This document shows positions 53,212 to 62,859 of a stretch of DNA of 64,000 nt, one piece after another (positions within the stretch are counted from its first letter, which is position 1; each line of letters opens with the position of its first letter). The notes beneath the pieces are model-generated. The model did not search any database. It saw only the letters and a program-made list of their open reading frames with translations, and was not told the DNA's origin. The stretch lies in assembly GCF_034008315.1 (NCBI RefSeq), contig NZ_CP125377.1, positions 6,078,501-6,142,500 of the forward strand, given 5' to 3'. This DNA is from Pseudomonas sp. P8_241 (GTDB taxonomy: Bacteria; Pseudomonadota; Gammaproteobacteria; Pseudomonadales; Pseudomonadaceae). The translations under genes were made by a program, and so were the position numbers.

Positions 53212-54588
53212 TCAACACTCAACCGCACTCACCGCCAGGCCACCCCGCGATGTCTCTTTATATTTGTCATGCATGTCGGCACCGGTATCACGCATGGTCC
53301 GGATCACCCGGTCCAGCGAAATAAAGTGCTGCCCATCACCGCGCAAGGCCATCTGCGCTGCGTTGATCGCTTTCACCGCCGCAATCGCGTTGCGCTCGAT
53401 GCACGGCACCTGGACCAGCCCGCCCACCGGATCGCAGGTCAGGCCGAGGTTATGCTCCAGGCCGATCTCCGCCGCGTTGCACAGTTGCTCCGGCGTGGCG
53501 CCGAGGATTTCCGCCAGCCCCGCCGCCGCCATGGCGCAGGCCGATCCGACTTCACCCTGGCATCCAACCTCGGCGCCAGAGATCGAAGCGTTCTTCTTGC
53601 ACAGAATTCCCACCGCCGCCGCGCCAAGCAGGTAATCGACAACGTTGGCGTCGGTCACCGCTTCGCTGAACTTCATGAAGTAGTGCAACACCGCTGGAAT
53701 GATTCCCGCCGCGCCATTGGTTGGTGCCGTAACCATGCGCCCGCCGGCGGCGTTTTCTTCGTTGACCGCCAGGGCGAACAGGTTGACCCATTCCATTGCG
53801 CTCAAGGTCGAGCCAATGACGTTGGGCTTGTTCAGCTCCTGCAAACTGCGATGCAGTTTGGCCGCGCGACGGCGCACGTTCAGACCACCGGGCAGGATGC
53901 CTTCATGCTTGAGACCCTGCTCGACGCAATCCTGCATGGCACGCCAGAGCGTCATCAGGGCGCTGCGGATTTCCTCCTCGCTGCGCCAGACCTTTTCGTT
54001 GGCCATCATCAGTTCGGCCACCCGCAGGTTGTGCTTCTTACATAGCTCCAGCAGCTCGGCAGCGCTGGAAAAGTCATAAGGCAACACAGTGCGGTCGAGG
54101 TCGACGACACCGCTGGAAGCCTGAGCCTCATCGACGACAAAACCACCGCCGACCGAATAGTAGGTGTCGCGAGACAACTCGCCGTCATCACCCTCGACAA
54201 TCAGGGTCATGGCGTTGGGATGGTATGGCAGGTTCTCGTCGATCAGGCGCATGTCCCGGCCCCAGATGAAGGGCACCGGCAAGCGACTGTCGAGCAGCAG
54301 CGTATCGGTTTCGCGCAGCGTGGCGATACGAATGCCGATTTGCGACGGATCGATCGCATCCGGCCACTCGCCCATCAAACCCATGACGACCGCGTTGTCG
54401 CTGCCATGCCCGATACCGGTGGCCGACAACGAGCCGAACAGCTGGACTTCGACGCGCCGCACGTGTTCCAGCAACCCTCGCTCACGCAGGCCCTGAACGA
54501 ACAGCGCGGCCGCCCGCATAGGCCCCACGGTGTGTGAACTGGAAGGGCCGATGCCGATTTTGAACAGGTCGAAAACACTGATAGCCAT
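53212..54588 (-). CDS. sdaB: L-serine ammonia-lyase
   Basis: 458-residue single-chain 4Fe-4S enzyme deaminating serine to pyruvate. N-terminal beta domain ([17 protein letters not shown]); alpha domain with cluster cysteines in [33 protein letters not shown] 54588 gives the family N-terminus [12 protein letters not shown]. It takes serine made by GlyA from the betaine route into central metabolism, and is divergent from cbcX over the AraC-type repeats. Confidence 0.95.
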   Translation of the reverse strand: MAISVFDLFKIGIGPSSSHTVGPMRAAALFVQGLRERGLLEHVRRVEVQLFGSLSATGIGHGSDNAVVMGLMGEWPDAIDPSQIGIRIATLRETDTLLLDSRLPVPFIWGRDMRLIDENLPYHPNAMTLIVEGDDGELSRDTYYSVGGGFVVDEAQASSGVVDLDRTVLPYDFSSAAELLELCKKHNLRVAELMMANEKVWRSEEEIRSALMTLWRAMQDCVEQGLKHEGILPGGLNVRRRAAKLHRSLQELNKPNVIGSTLSAMEWVNLFALAVNEENAAGGRMVTAPTNGAAGIIPAVLHYFMKFSEAVTDANVVDYLLGAAAVGILCKKNASISGAEVGCQGEVGSACAMAAAGLAEILGATPEQLCNAAEIGLEHNLGLTCDPVGGLVQVPCIERNAIAAVKAINAAQMALRGDGQHFISLDRVIRTMRDTGADMHDKYKETSRGGLAVSAVEC

Positions 54589-54831
54589 GACTGCAGAACT
54601 CCTGGATGTACCAACTCCAGGCGCAAAAACGCCCGGTGACGGAGCTGCTACGCTCAAGCTGCAATCCGTCGAGGTGGCCGCATCATCAAGCTTTTATCCA
54701 GTTGTTCGACGTCTCTAACCGACGCACTCATGCCCACGAACGCCGCGTGTCTTTTACGCCGCGTTTTAGCCGTTTATTTGCGCTCAGGAAGGACGAAGGA
54801 GGCTGAAAAAATCTGTAAACGACGTCACCGA

Positions 54832-54873
54832 CACTGGATGCGACCATCCCTGTACTGGATACGACGCACCCTG
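54832..54873. promoter_or_regulatory. Two adjacent 21-bp direct repeats, candidate GbdR site
   Basis: CACTGGATGCGACCATCCCTG (read as CACTGGATGCGAC then CATCCCTG) at 54832-54852 is followed directly by TACTGGATACGAC then GCACCCTG at 54853-54873. On the other strand the core is GTCGC/GTCGT plus CAGTG/CAGTA, like the caiX site. The rest of 54589-55023 is the divergent leader of sdaB and cbcX with no gene. Confidence 0.7.
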
Positions 54874-55023
54874 TAGGCGTCAGATTTTCACTGGTACATG
54901 ATCATATCGACTCGATTGCAAGGCGCCGTGGTAGAGCTGTCTCCAGAACGCCATCCAACCGCAACCTATAAGTGCGGTGGTCCAGTCAGAACACTGCCAA
55001 AAAAAACACCAAGGAGTCCATCC

Positions 55024-55971
55024 ATGAAAGGTTCCCCGTCGTTGTTGTTGGCCGCCCTGCTTAGTCTGCCGGTTCTCGCGCAAGCCGCCGAACCGGCCCA
55101 ATGCAGCACCGTAAACTTCTCCGATGTCGGCTGGACCGATATCACCGCGACTACCGCGACCACCAGCGTCGTACTCAACGCCCTCGGCTACAAGACCAAG
55201 ACCACCATGATTTCCGTGCCCGTGACCTACAAGTCCCTGGCCGACGGCAAGAACATGGACGTGTTCCTGGGCAACTGGATGCCGACCATGGAAAACGACA
55301 TCAAGGCCTACCGCGATGCGGGCACCGTCGAGACTGTGCGCACCAACCTCAAAGGCGCCAAGTACACCCTCGCCGTTCCGCAGGCGCTGTACGACAAAGG
55401 GCTGCATGACTTCGCCGACATCGCCAAATTCAAGAAAGAACTCGACGGCAAGATCTATGGCATCGAGCCGGGCAACGACGGCAACCGCCTTATCCAGTCG
55501 ATGATCGACAAGAACGCTTTCGGTCTCAAGGACGCTGGTTTCAAGATGGTCGAGTCCAGCGAAGCCGGCATGCTCTCGCAGGTCGACCGCGCACAGAAAC
55601 GCGACACCGCCGTGGTGTTCCTCGGCTGGGCGCCGCACCCGATGAACAAGCGTTTCAAAATCCAGTACCTGACCGGTGGCGATGACTTCTTCGGCCCGGA
55701 TTTCGGTGCCGCCACCGTGGCGACCAACACCCGCAAGGGTTACGCCCAGGAGTGCAGCAACGTGGGTCAGTTGCTGAAGAACCTGGAGTTCACCGTCGAC
55801 ATGGAAAGCGAACTGATGGGCAACATCCTGGACGACAAGATGAAGCCTGACGCGGCCGCCAAGGCCTGGCTGAAAAAGAATCCACAGGTGCTCGATACCT
55901 GGCTCGCTGGCGTGACCACCATTGACGGTAAACCTGGCCTGGAGGCCGTGAAAGCCAAACTGACGCCTTGA
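55024..55971 (+). CDS. cbcX: Choline-binding periplasmic protein CbcX
   Basis: 315-residue substrate-binding protein with a signal peptide (about residues 1-22, cut after LAQAAEP). It resembles CaiX (NFSDVGWTDITATTATTS; VVFLGWAPHPMNK) and carries the aromatic cage of choline/betaine-binding proteins. It supplies choline to CbcWV. An AAGGAG ribosome-binding site precedes ATG. The open frame extends upstream to 54898, but the signal peptide fixes the start. Confidence 0.94.
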   Translation: MKGSPSLLLAALLSLPVLAQAAEPAQCSTVNFSDVGWTDITATTATTSVVLNALGYKTKTTMISVPVTYKSLADGKNMDVFLGNWMPTMENDIKAYRDAGTVETVRTNLKGAKYTLAVPQALYDKGLHDFADIAKFKKELDGKIYGIEPGNDGNRLIQSMIDKNAFGLKDAGFKMVESSEAGMLSQVDRAQKRDTAVVFLGWAPHPMNKRFKIQYLTGGDDFFGPDFGAATVATNTRKGYAQECSNVGQLLKNLEFTVDMESELMGNILDDKMKPDAAAKAWLKKNPQVLDTWLAGVTTIDGKPGLEAVKAKLTP

Positions 55972-56047
55972 ATCAGGGAGCATCGCTTATGCCGGGCGGT
56001 GTAGCCGCCCGGGCTGTTTATTTCCTCGCATGCGGACGTTCACTACC

Positions 56048-56893
56048 ATGCTGATTGATCAGAAAATACCTTTAGGCCAGTACATCGCAGGCTTCGTTGA
56101 ATGGTTGACGCAACACGGCGCCAACACCTTCGACGCCATCGCCGTGACACTGGAAACGATGATCCACGGCGTGACTTTTGCGCTGACCTGGTTCAACCCG
56201 CTGGCATTGATCGGCCTGATCGCACTGCTCGCCCACTTCATCCAACGCAAATGGGGCCTCACCGCCTTTGTCATCGCCTCCTTCCTGCTGATCCTCAATC
56301 TGGGGTACTGGCAGGAAACCATGGAAACCCTCGCCCAGGTGTTGTTCGCCACCCTGGTCTGCGTATTGATCGGCGTGCCGTTGGGCATCGTCGCCGCACA
56401 CAAACCGATGTTCTACACTGTAATGCGTCCGGTACTCGATCTGATGCAGACCGTACCGACCTTCGTTTACCTCATTCCTACCCTGACCCTCTTCGGGCTG
56501 GGCGTGGTGCCGGGCCTGATCTCCACAGTGGTGTTCGCCATTGCCGCGCCGATCCGCCTGACCTACCTGGGCATCCGCGATGTCCCGCAAGAACTGATGG
56601 ACGCCGGCAAGGCCTTCGGCTGCTCGCGTCGCCAATTGCTCTCACGGATCGAACTGCCTCACGCCATGCCGAGCATCGCGGCCGGCATCACCCAGTGCAT
56701 CATGCTGTCGTTGTCGATGGTGGTGATCGCGGCACTGGTGGGCGCCGATGGATTGGGCAAACCGGTGGTCAACGCACTGAATACCGCTGATATCGCCCTG
56801 GGCTTCGAAGCGGGCCTGGCGATCGTACTGCTGGCGATCATGCTCGACCGTATCTGCAAACAACCCGACGCCAAAGTAGGGGGTGACGCATGA
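56048..56893 (+). CDS. cbcW: Choline/betaine/carnitine ABC permease CbcW
   Basis: 281-residue permease with about six or seven membrane helices and the EAA-type loop (QELMDAGKAFGCSRRQLLSRIELPHAMPSI, split across residues about 185-215). It forms the channel for the CbcX and CaiX binding proteins. ATG 56048 (MLIDQKI) is chosen; it overlaps cbcV by 4 nt (ATGA). Confidence 0.94.
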   Translation: MLIDQKIPLGQYIAGFVEWLTQHGANTFDAIAVTLETMIHGVTFALTWFNPLALIGLIALLAHFIQRKWGLTAFVIASFLLILNLGYWQETMETLAQVLFATLVCVLIGVPLGIVAAHKPMFYTVMRPVLDLMQTVPTFVYLIPTLTLFGLGVVPGLISTVVFAIAAPIRLTYLGIRDVPQELMDAGKAFGCSRRQLLSRIELPHAMPSIAAGITQCIMLSLSMVVIAALVGADGLGKPVVNALNTADIALGFEAGLAIVLLAIMLDRICKQPDAKVGGDA

Positions 56894-58068
56894 GCATTAT
56901 TCGCTTTGAAGACGTCGACGTGATCTTCGCCAGAGATCCGCGCGAAGCCTTGAAACTGCTCGACCAAGGCATGACCCGAAACGAAATCCTGAAAAAGACC
57001 GGGCAGATTGTCGGCGTTGAAAAAGCCAGCCTGGATATCGAGAAAGGTGAAATCTGCGTGCTGATGGGCCTGTCCGGCTCCGGCAAGTCCAGCCTGCTGC
57101 GCTGCATCAATGGCCTCAACACCGTGAGTCGCGGCAAGCTGTTCGTCGAGCATGAAGGCAAACAGATCGACATCGCCTCCTGCACCCCGGCAGAACTGAA
57201 AATGATGCGCACCAAGCGCATCGCGATGGTGTTCCAGAAGTTCGCCTTGATGCCCTGGCTGACCGTGCGCGAAAACATCAGTTTTGGTCTGGAAATGCAG
57301 GGTCGTCCGGAGAAAGAACGCAAGAAACTGGTCGACGAGAAACTCGAACTGGTGGGCCTGACCCAATGGCGCAACAAGAAACCCGATGAGCTTTCCGGTG
57401 GTATGCAGCAGCGAGTGGGCCTGGCCCGTGCGCTAGCCATGGACGCTGACATCCTGCTGATGGACGAACCGTTCTCGGCACTCGACCCGCTGATCCGTCA
57501 GGGCTTGCAGGATGAACTGCTGGAACTGCAACGCAAGCTGAGCAAGACCATTGTGTTCGTGAGTCACGACCTCGATGAAGCCCTGAAGCTGGGTAGCCGC
57601 ATCGCGATCATGAAAGACGGTCGGATCATCCAATACAGCAAACCGGAAGAAATCGTCCTCAACCCGGCGGACGACTACGTACGAACCTTCGTCGCCCACA
57701 CTAACCCGCTGAACGTGCTGTGCGGCCGCAGCCTGATGCGCACACTGGACAACTGCAAACGCATCAACGGTTCAGTGTGCCTCGATCCGGGCGGCGATTC
57801 GTGGCTGGATCTGGCGGAAGGCAACACCATCAAGGGTGCTCGCCAGAACGGCTCGGCGCTGGACTTGCAGAACTGGATACCGGGTCAGGCCGTTGAAGGC
57901 CTGGGTCGTCGGCCAACCCTGGTGGACTCGAACATCGGCATGCGCGACGCATTGCAGATTCGTTATCAGACCGGCAACAAACTGGTGCTGCACGACAATA
58001 ACCATGTGGTGGGGATACTGGGTGACAGCGAGCTGTATCACGCGCTGCTCGGCAAGAACCTGGGGTAA
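56890..58068 (+). CDS. cbcV: Choline/betaine/carnitine ABC ATPase CbcV
   Basis: 392-residue ATPase: Walker A GLSGSGKSSLLR, Q-loop FQKFALMPW, signature LSGGMQQRVGLARALA, Walker B ILLMDEPFSALDP, and a C-terminal extension of about 130 residues with two CBS-like or ProV/OpuA-type regulatory parts (YQTGNKLVLHDNNHVVGILG). It energises the Cbc uptake system. Followed by a strong terminator. Confidence 0.95.
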   Translation: MSIIRFEDVDVIFARDPREALKLLDQGMTRNEILKKTGQIVGVEKASLDIEKGEICVLMGLSGSGKSSLLRCINGLNTVSRGKLFVEHEGKQIDIASCTPAELKMMRTKRIAMVFQKFALMPWLTVRENISFGLEMQGRPEKERKKLVDEKLELVGLTQWRNKKPDELSGGMQQRVGLARALAMDADILLMDEPFSALDPLIRQGLQDELLELQRKLSKTIVFVSHDLDEALKLGSRIAIMKDGRIIQYSKPEEIVLNPADDYVRTFVAHTNPLNVLCGRSLMRTLDNCKRINGSVCLDPGGDSWLDLAEGNTIKGARQNGSALDLQNWIPGQAVEGLGRRPTLVDSNIGMRDALQIRYQTGNKLVLHDNNHVVGILGDSELYHALLGKNLG

Positions 58069-58080
58069 GGCAACAGACAC

Positions 58081-58111
58081 AAAAACGCCGCGAGAGGATC
58101 GCGGCGTTTTT
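58081..58111. terminator. Terminator after cbcV
   Basis: Perfect 13-bp stem AAAAACGCCGCGA / TCGCGGCGTTTTT with a 5-nt loop; bidirectional, also serving the convergent betT gene. Confidence 0.93.
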
Positions 58112-58144
58112 GTTTGAACGCGTTATTTGTATCAACGCTATCTC

Positions 58145-58223
58145 TGTAGGAGCCGGCTTGCCGGCGATGGCGGTGTATCAGATACACCGCGGTATGGCAT
58201 TCGCTGGCAAGCCAGCTCCTACA
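58145..58223. repeat. REPIN between cbcV and betT
   Basis: GTAGGAGCCGGCTTGCCGGC and facing GCTGGCAAGCCAGCTCCTAC; the spacer contains its own palindrome GCGGTGTATC-AGATACACCGC. Confidence 0.9.
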
Positions 58224-58240
58224 AAGGCACTACTCACAAC

Positions 58241-60238
58241 TCAGCTATAAACCCGGCCAAGGAGCTGCCGATGGCTTTCAAACTGATCGAGCACATCACG
58301 GGTGATCTGATCCTGGGTGAAGCCCATCAAGTCGTAGTCCTGGCTGCCGTTGTGCAGGTACACCTCGGCACGATAGAAACGCTGACGCGCCTCATCGGAT
58401 TGAACAGACTCGGTCGGCGTGGCCAGATAGCCATCCAGGCTCACTTCGTAGACGAAAGGGTTGCCCTCTTCCATCTCCACGCGCACGCCCATGCAACGCT
58501 TGGACTTGCCGAGCAACGTCTGCACTTCCAGACCTTGCGCACGCATCTGCGCCGTCGCATCTTCCAATGCCGGGCTCACCTGCTTGTCCATGAAACGCTG
58601 CACTACCGATTGGCTCGGTTGCAGATCCAGTTGAGTCAAACGCTCGCTGAAACCACGACGGCCACGTTCCGCCAACTGCGCTTGCTCCTGTTCGATCTGC
58701 ACATCCTGGCGCATGGCCTTGTGCAAGCCGAACATGAAGAACACCAGCACCACCGAGAACGGCAGTCCCGCCAGCACCACCATGGTTTGCATGGCTTCGA
58801 AGTTGCCGGCAAACAGCAAGCCGATGGTCACCAGGGTGATCACTACCGACCAGAAAATCCGCAGCCAGTGTGGAGCGTCTTCGTCGACGTTGCCGCCCTT
58901 GCACGACAGGTTGGCCATCATTACAGCACCGGAATCCGCCGGGGTCAGGAACAGCACGAAGCCGACGAAGATCGACACGCCGATCACTACTTTCGACGCG
59001 GGGTAATGTTCCAGCAACTGGTAGATCGCCATGGATGGCTGTTCCAGTGCGGTCTTTCCGAGCTCCACGGCCCCGTGGTTCATCACCAGATCCAGGGCCG
59101 AGTTACCGAAGATCGACAGCCACGCCAGGGTGAAGCCCAGCGGGATCAGCAGCACACCCGCCACCAGTTCACGCACCGTGCGACCACGGGAAATACGCGC
59201 GATGAACATGCCAACGAACGGTGCCCAGGAAATCCACCAGGCCCAGTAGAACAGGGTCCACAGGCCCAACCAACGGTCGGACTTCTCACTGTCGCCTTCG
59301 TACACGTAAAGGTCGAAGGTCTTCAGCACCACGCCGTTCAAGTAGTCGCCGACGTTCTGCACGAAGCCGTTGAGCAGGTGCAGGGTCGGGCCGAACAGCA
59401 GCACGAAAATCAGCAGGCCGCTGAACAGCACGATGTTGAGGTTGGACAGACGACGGATGCCGTTTTCCACGCCCGACACGGCAGCAATGGTCGCCACGGT
59501 GCTCATCACGATGATCACGATCAGCAGGTTAGTGTTGCTGTGTTCCATGCCGAACAGGTTTTCCAGCCCCGACGACACTTGCAGCGAACCGATCCCCAGG
59601 TTGGTCACCAGACCCAACAGGGTCACGAACATGCCGAAGCCGTCCACCGCATGGCCGGCAGCGCCTTTGACCCAACGCTCGCCCACCAGCGGATACAACG
59701 CCGAGCGCAGCGCCAGCGGCTGGTTATGGCGATACGCAAAATATGCCACCGCCAACCCCACCAGCGCATAGATCGCCCAGCCATGCAGGCCCCAGTGCAT
59801 GAATGTCAGTTGAACCGCCTGACGTGCCGCGAGGTTGCTGGCGGAGACGCCTTCCGGCGGATTGAAGTAGTGGTCGAGCGGCTCCGATGCACCAAAGTAC
59901 AGCAGCGAGATGCCGATACCCGACGAAAACAGCATCCCCGCCCAGGCGCCGTAGCTGAAGTCCGGGGTGTCGTCCTTGCTGCCCAGTTTCAGTTTGCCGT
60001 AGGACGAGAACGCCAGGCCGACGACAAAAATCAGGTAGGCGGCGATCACTACCATGTAGTACCAACCGAAGCTGCGGGACAGCCAGGCTTGCGCCGTACC
60101 CAGCATTCTGCCGGCCTCTTGCGGGGCGATGATCAGAATGGCGGTCAACAACAGAATCAACGCGGTAGAGGTGTAAAACACCCAACCGTTGACCGTCACC
60201 TTTTCCGGTGGGGTCTTTATTAGCGAGGCAGAACTCAT
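58241..60238 (-). CDS. betT: Choline transporter BetT (BCCT family)
   Basis: 665-residue secondary transporter with 12 helices. The start LILLLTAILIIAPQEAGRML leads into helix 1; the betaine/choline motif WWISWAPFVGMFIARISRGR is present; a long cytoplasmic tail (about residues 515-665) is typical of osmosensing BetT. It imports choline for betaine synthesis or catabolism. It is divergent from betIBA; the BetI palindrome lies 235 bp upstream. Confidence 0.94.
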   Translation of the reverse strand: MSSASLIKTPPEKVTVNGWVFYTSTALILLLTAILIIAPQEAGRMLGTAQAWLSRSFGWYYMVVIAAYLIFVVGLAFSSYGKLKLGSKDDTPDFSYGAWAGMLFSSGIGISLLYFGASEPLDHYFNPPEGVSASNLAARQAVQLTFMHWGLHGWAIYALVGLAVAYFAYRHNQPLALRSALYPLVGERWVKGAAGHAVDGFGMFVTLLGLVTNLGIGSLQVSSGLENLFGMEHSNTNLLIVIIVMSTVATIAAVSGVENGIRRLSNLNIVLFSGLLIFVLLFGPTLHLLNGFVQNVGDYLNGVVLKTFDLYVYEGDSEKSDRWLGLWTLFYWAWWISWAPFVGMFIARISRGRTVRELVAGVLLIPLGFTLAWLSIFGNSALDLVMNHGAVELGKTALEQPSMAIYQLLEHYPASKVVIGVSIFVGFVLFLTPADSGAVMMANLSCKGGNVDEDAPHWLRIFWSVVITLVTIGLLFAGNFEAMQTMVVLAGLPFSVVLVFFMFGLHKAMRQDVQIEQEQAQLAERGRRGFSERLTQLDLQPSQSVVQRFMDKQVSPALEDATAQMRAQGLEVQTLLGKSKRCMGVRVEMEEGNPFVYEVSLDGYLATPTESVQSDEARQRFYRAEVYLHNGSQDYDLMGFTQDQITRDVLDQFESHRQLLGRVYS

Positions 60239-60562
60239 GGCACAGATGCTCCGGGCAGTGCGAGAGAAGAACGCAAGACAAACGTGTTACCCGACTAATC
60301 GGTTAGTGGGCAGCCGACCGACGGGTGATATAAAGACAGCCCGAAAAAAGCCCGAAGCCCGTAGGCGCCGCAGCGCGCAGGTTTCGAGCAGTTTCGGAAG
60401 TCGATTTTTTTCGCCGCTACACGTGGAAAAAATCTCCAGGCAGCGACGATTTGTCGCAGATCTTATTCTTTGTTGATTGAACGTTCAATCAAAACAAAAT
60501 AGACTGGCCTACAAGCCGATAGACGTTCTACGTCTGCCGGAAGGCCTAAGGAGATGTGCAAG
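60239..60562. other. betT-betI divergent regulatory region
   Basis: 324 bp with the BetI palindrome (60473-60492) and, nearer betT, CCCGACTAATCGGTTAGTGGG (60290-60310), an imperfect inverted repeat around ACTAA/TTAGT. AT-rich around 60400-60500. No gene. Confidence 0.6.
60473..60492. promoter_or_regulatory. BetI operator, perfect 20-bp palindrome
   Basis: TTGATTGAACGTTCAATCAA is a perfect palindrome 70 bp before betI. It resembles the known E. coli BetI box (GATTGNACGTTCAAT core). Choline releases BetI and induces betIBA, possibly betT. Confidence 0.82.
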
Positions 60563-61156
60563 ATGCCCAAGGTCGGTATGCAACCCATCCGTCGTCAGCA
60601 ATTGATCGAAGCCACATTGCAGGCAGTCGATCAGGTCGGAATGGGGGACGCCAGCATTGCGCTGATCGCCCGTTTGGCCGGTGTCTCGAATGGCATCATC
60701 AGTCACTACTTTCAGGACAAGAATGGCCTGATCGCCGCCACGATGCGGTATCTGATGACCGCCCTCAGCGAGAGCGTCACCGCGCGCCGTCAGGCGCTGG
60801 CAGATGACAGCCCACGGGCGCATCTGCAGGTGATCATCGAAGGCAACTTCGACGCCAGCCAGGTCAATGGCCCGGCAATGAAAACCTGGCTGGCCTTCTG
60901 GGCCACCAGCATGCACCAGCCGTCTTTGCACAGGTTGCAGCGGATCAACGATCACCGTCTGTATTCCAACCTGTGCTGCCAGTTCCGCCGCGTGCTGGCG
61001 CTCGATGATGCGCGCAGCGCCGCCCGCGGCCTGGCAGCGTTGATCGACGGTTTGTGGTTGCGCGGCGCGCTGTCGGGAGACGCTTTCGACACCGGGCAGG
61101 CGCAACAGATCGCTTACGAATACATGGATATCCAATTGGCCAAGCGGGTGAGTTAG
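60563..61156 (+). CDS. betI: Choline-responsive repressor BetI
   Basis: 197-residue TetR-family repressor: N-terminal helix-turn-helix (about residues 10-55, [20 protein letters not shown]) and C-terminal ligand domain. The AAGGAG ribosome-binding site ends 9 nt before ATG 60563 but directly touches the upstream in-frame ATG 60554, so 60563 is the start. It represses the bet genes at the palindrome upstream. Confidence 0.96.
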   Translation: MPKVGMQPIRRQQLIEATLQAVDQVGMGDASIALIARLAGVSNGIISHYFQDKNGLIAATMRYLMTALSESVTARRQALADDSPRAHLQVIIEGNFDASQVNGPAMKTWLAFWATSMHQPSLHRLQRINDHRLYSNLCCQFRRVLALDDARSAARGLAALIDGLWLRGALSGDAFDTGQAQQIAYEYMDIQLAKRVS

Positions 61157-61217
61157 AGCACACATAGACGCTCAACCCTGACTCGCGCCAACCACTTAAT
61201 GCTCTTGCGAGGACTTT

Positions 61218-62690
61218 ATGGCCCGTTTCGAACTGCAAAAACTCTACATCGATGGCGCGTACTCCGACGCCAGCAGCGACGCCACTTTCGAAGCCATCAA
61301 CCCGGCTAACGGTGAAGTCCTCGCACAGGTCCAGCGTGCGACCAAGGAAGACGTAGAGCGCGCTGTTGTCAGCGCCGAAAAGGGCCAGAAAATCTGGGCG
61401 GCGATGACCGCCATGGAGCGCTCGCGCATCCTGCGTCGCGCCGTGGAAATCCTGCGCGAGCGCAACGACGAACTGGCTGCCCTGGAAACCCTGGACACCG
61501 GCAAGTCGTACTCCGAAACCCGCTACGTCGACATCGTCACCGGTGCTGACGTGCTGGAATACTACGCAGGCCTGGTACCGGCCATCGAAGGCGAGCAGAT
61601 TCCGCTGCGCACCACGTCGTTCGTCTACACCCGGCGCGAGCCGCTGGGCGTGGTTGCCGGCATCGGCGCGTGGAACTACCCGATCCAGATCGCCCTGTGG
61701 AAATCCGCCCCGGCCCTGGCGGCCGGTAACGCGATGATCTTCAAGCCAAGCGAAGTCACCTCGCTGACCACCCTGAAACTGGCCGAGATCTACACCGAAG
61801 CCGGCCTGCCCGACGGCGTTTTCAACGTCCTGACCGGCAGCGGCCGTGAAGTCGGCACCTGGTTGACCGAGCACCCACGCATCGAGAAGATCTCCTTCAC
61901 CGGCGGCACCGACACCGGCAAGAAAGTCATGGCCAGCGCTTCGGCCTCGTCCCTCAAAGACGTGACCATGGAACTGGGCGGCAAATCCCCGCTGATCATC
62001 TGCGACGACGCCGACCTCGATCGCGCCGCCGACACCGCAATGATGGCCAACTTCTACAGCTCCGGCCAGGTCTGCACCAACGGCACTCGCGTGTTCGTAC
62101 CAGCCCACCTGAAAGCTGCGTTCGAAGCCAAGATCGTTGAGCGTGTTGCGCGCATCCGCGTCGGCAACCCGGAAGACGAAAACACCAACTTCGGCCCGCT
62201 GGTCAGCTTCGCCCACATGGAAAGCGTGTTGGGTTACATCGCCAAAGGTAAGGAAGAAGGCGCTCGCGTTCTGTGCGGCGGCGACCGCATGACCGACGGC
62301 GAATTCGCCAAAGGCGCGTTCGTGGCACCGACCGTGTTCACCGACTGCACCGACGACATGACCATCGTTCGCGAAGAAATCTTCGGCCCGGTGATGGCGA
62401 TCCTCACCTACGAAACCGAAGAAGAAGTGATCCGTCGGGCCAACGACACCGACTTCGGCCTGGCCGCCGGTATCGTCACCAAGGACCTGAACCGCGCCCA
62501 CCGCGTGATTCATCAACTGGAAGCCGGTATCTGCTGGATCAACGCCTGGGGCGAGTCCGACGCGAAGATGCCGGTGGGCGGCTACAAGCAGTCGGGCGTT
62601 GGCCGTGAGAACGGGATCAGCTCGCTGAACAACTTCACCCGCATCAAATCGGTACAGGTTGAGCTGGGCGATTACGTCTCGGTGTTCTAA
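61218..62690 (+). CDS. betB: Betaine aldehyde dehydrogenase
   Basis: 490-residue NAD(P)-dependent aldehyde dehydrogenase oxidising betaine aldehyde to glycine betaine. Catalytic Cys286 ([13 protein letters not shown]) and general base Glu252 ([10 protein letters not shown]); cofactor motif [11 protein letters not shown]. The length and numbering agree with the P. aeruginosa enzyme. Between betI and betA; a REPIN lies in the gap to betA. Confidence 0.97.
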   Translation: MARFELQKLYIDGAYSDASSDATFEAINPANGEVLAQVQRATKEDVERAVVSAEKGQKIWAAMTAMERSRILRRAVEILRERNDELAALETLDTGKSYSETRYVDIVTGADVLEYYAGLVPAIEGEQIPLRTTSFVYTRREPLGVVAGIGAWNYPIQIALWKSAPALAAGNAMIFKPSEVTSLTTLKLAEIYTEAGLPDGVFNVLTGSGREVGTWLTEHPRIEKISFTGGTDTGKKVMASASASSLKDVTMELGGKSPLIICDDADLDRAADTAMMANFYSSGQVCTNGTRVFVPAHLKAAFEAKIVERVARIRVGNPEDENTNFGPLVSFAHMESVLGYIAKGKEEGARVLCGGDRMTDGEFAKGAFVAPTVFTDCTDDMTIVREEIFGPVMAILTYETEEEVIRRANDTDFGLAAGIVTKDLNRAHRVIHQLEAGICWINAWGESDAKMPVGGYKQSGVGRENGISSLNNFTRIKSVQVELGDYVSVF

Positions 62691-62718
62691 GGCAGCCTCT
62701 GCTTCTCCCGGGACCCCG

Positions 62719-62808
62719 CTATCGCCAGCAAGCCGGCTCCTACAGGTGGCGTCGTGCACAACAGTCACGGCGCCCCGCACTTCTATAGGAGCCGGCTTGC
62801 TGGCGATC
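62719..62808. repeat. REPIN between betB and betA
   Basis: GCCAGCAAGCCGGCTCCTAC and facing ATAGGAGCCGGCTTGCTGGC; spacer about 42 bp. It interrupts the betIBA operon. Confidence 0.9.
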
Positions 62809-62859
62809 GAGTGCGCAGCACTCGCCAAGACCTGACCAACTTCAAAGAGGGTGCATTCA

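Noticed and set aside
58127..60223. Plus-strand open frame of 698 codons opposite betT
   Set aside because: Its start lies in a REPIN and the sequence is a His/Gln-rich shadow of BetT.
60945..62828. Minus-strand open frame of 627 codons opposite betB
   Set aside because: Antisense shadow of a well-known gene.
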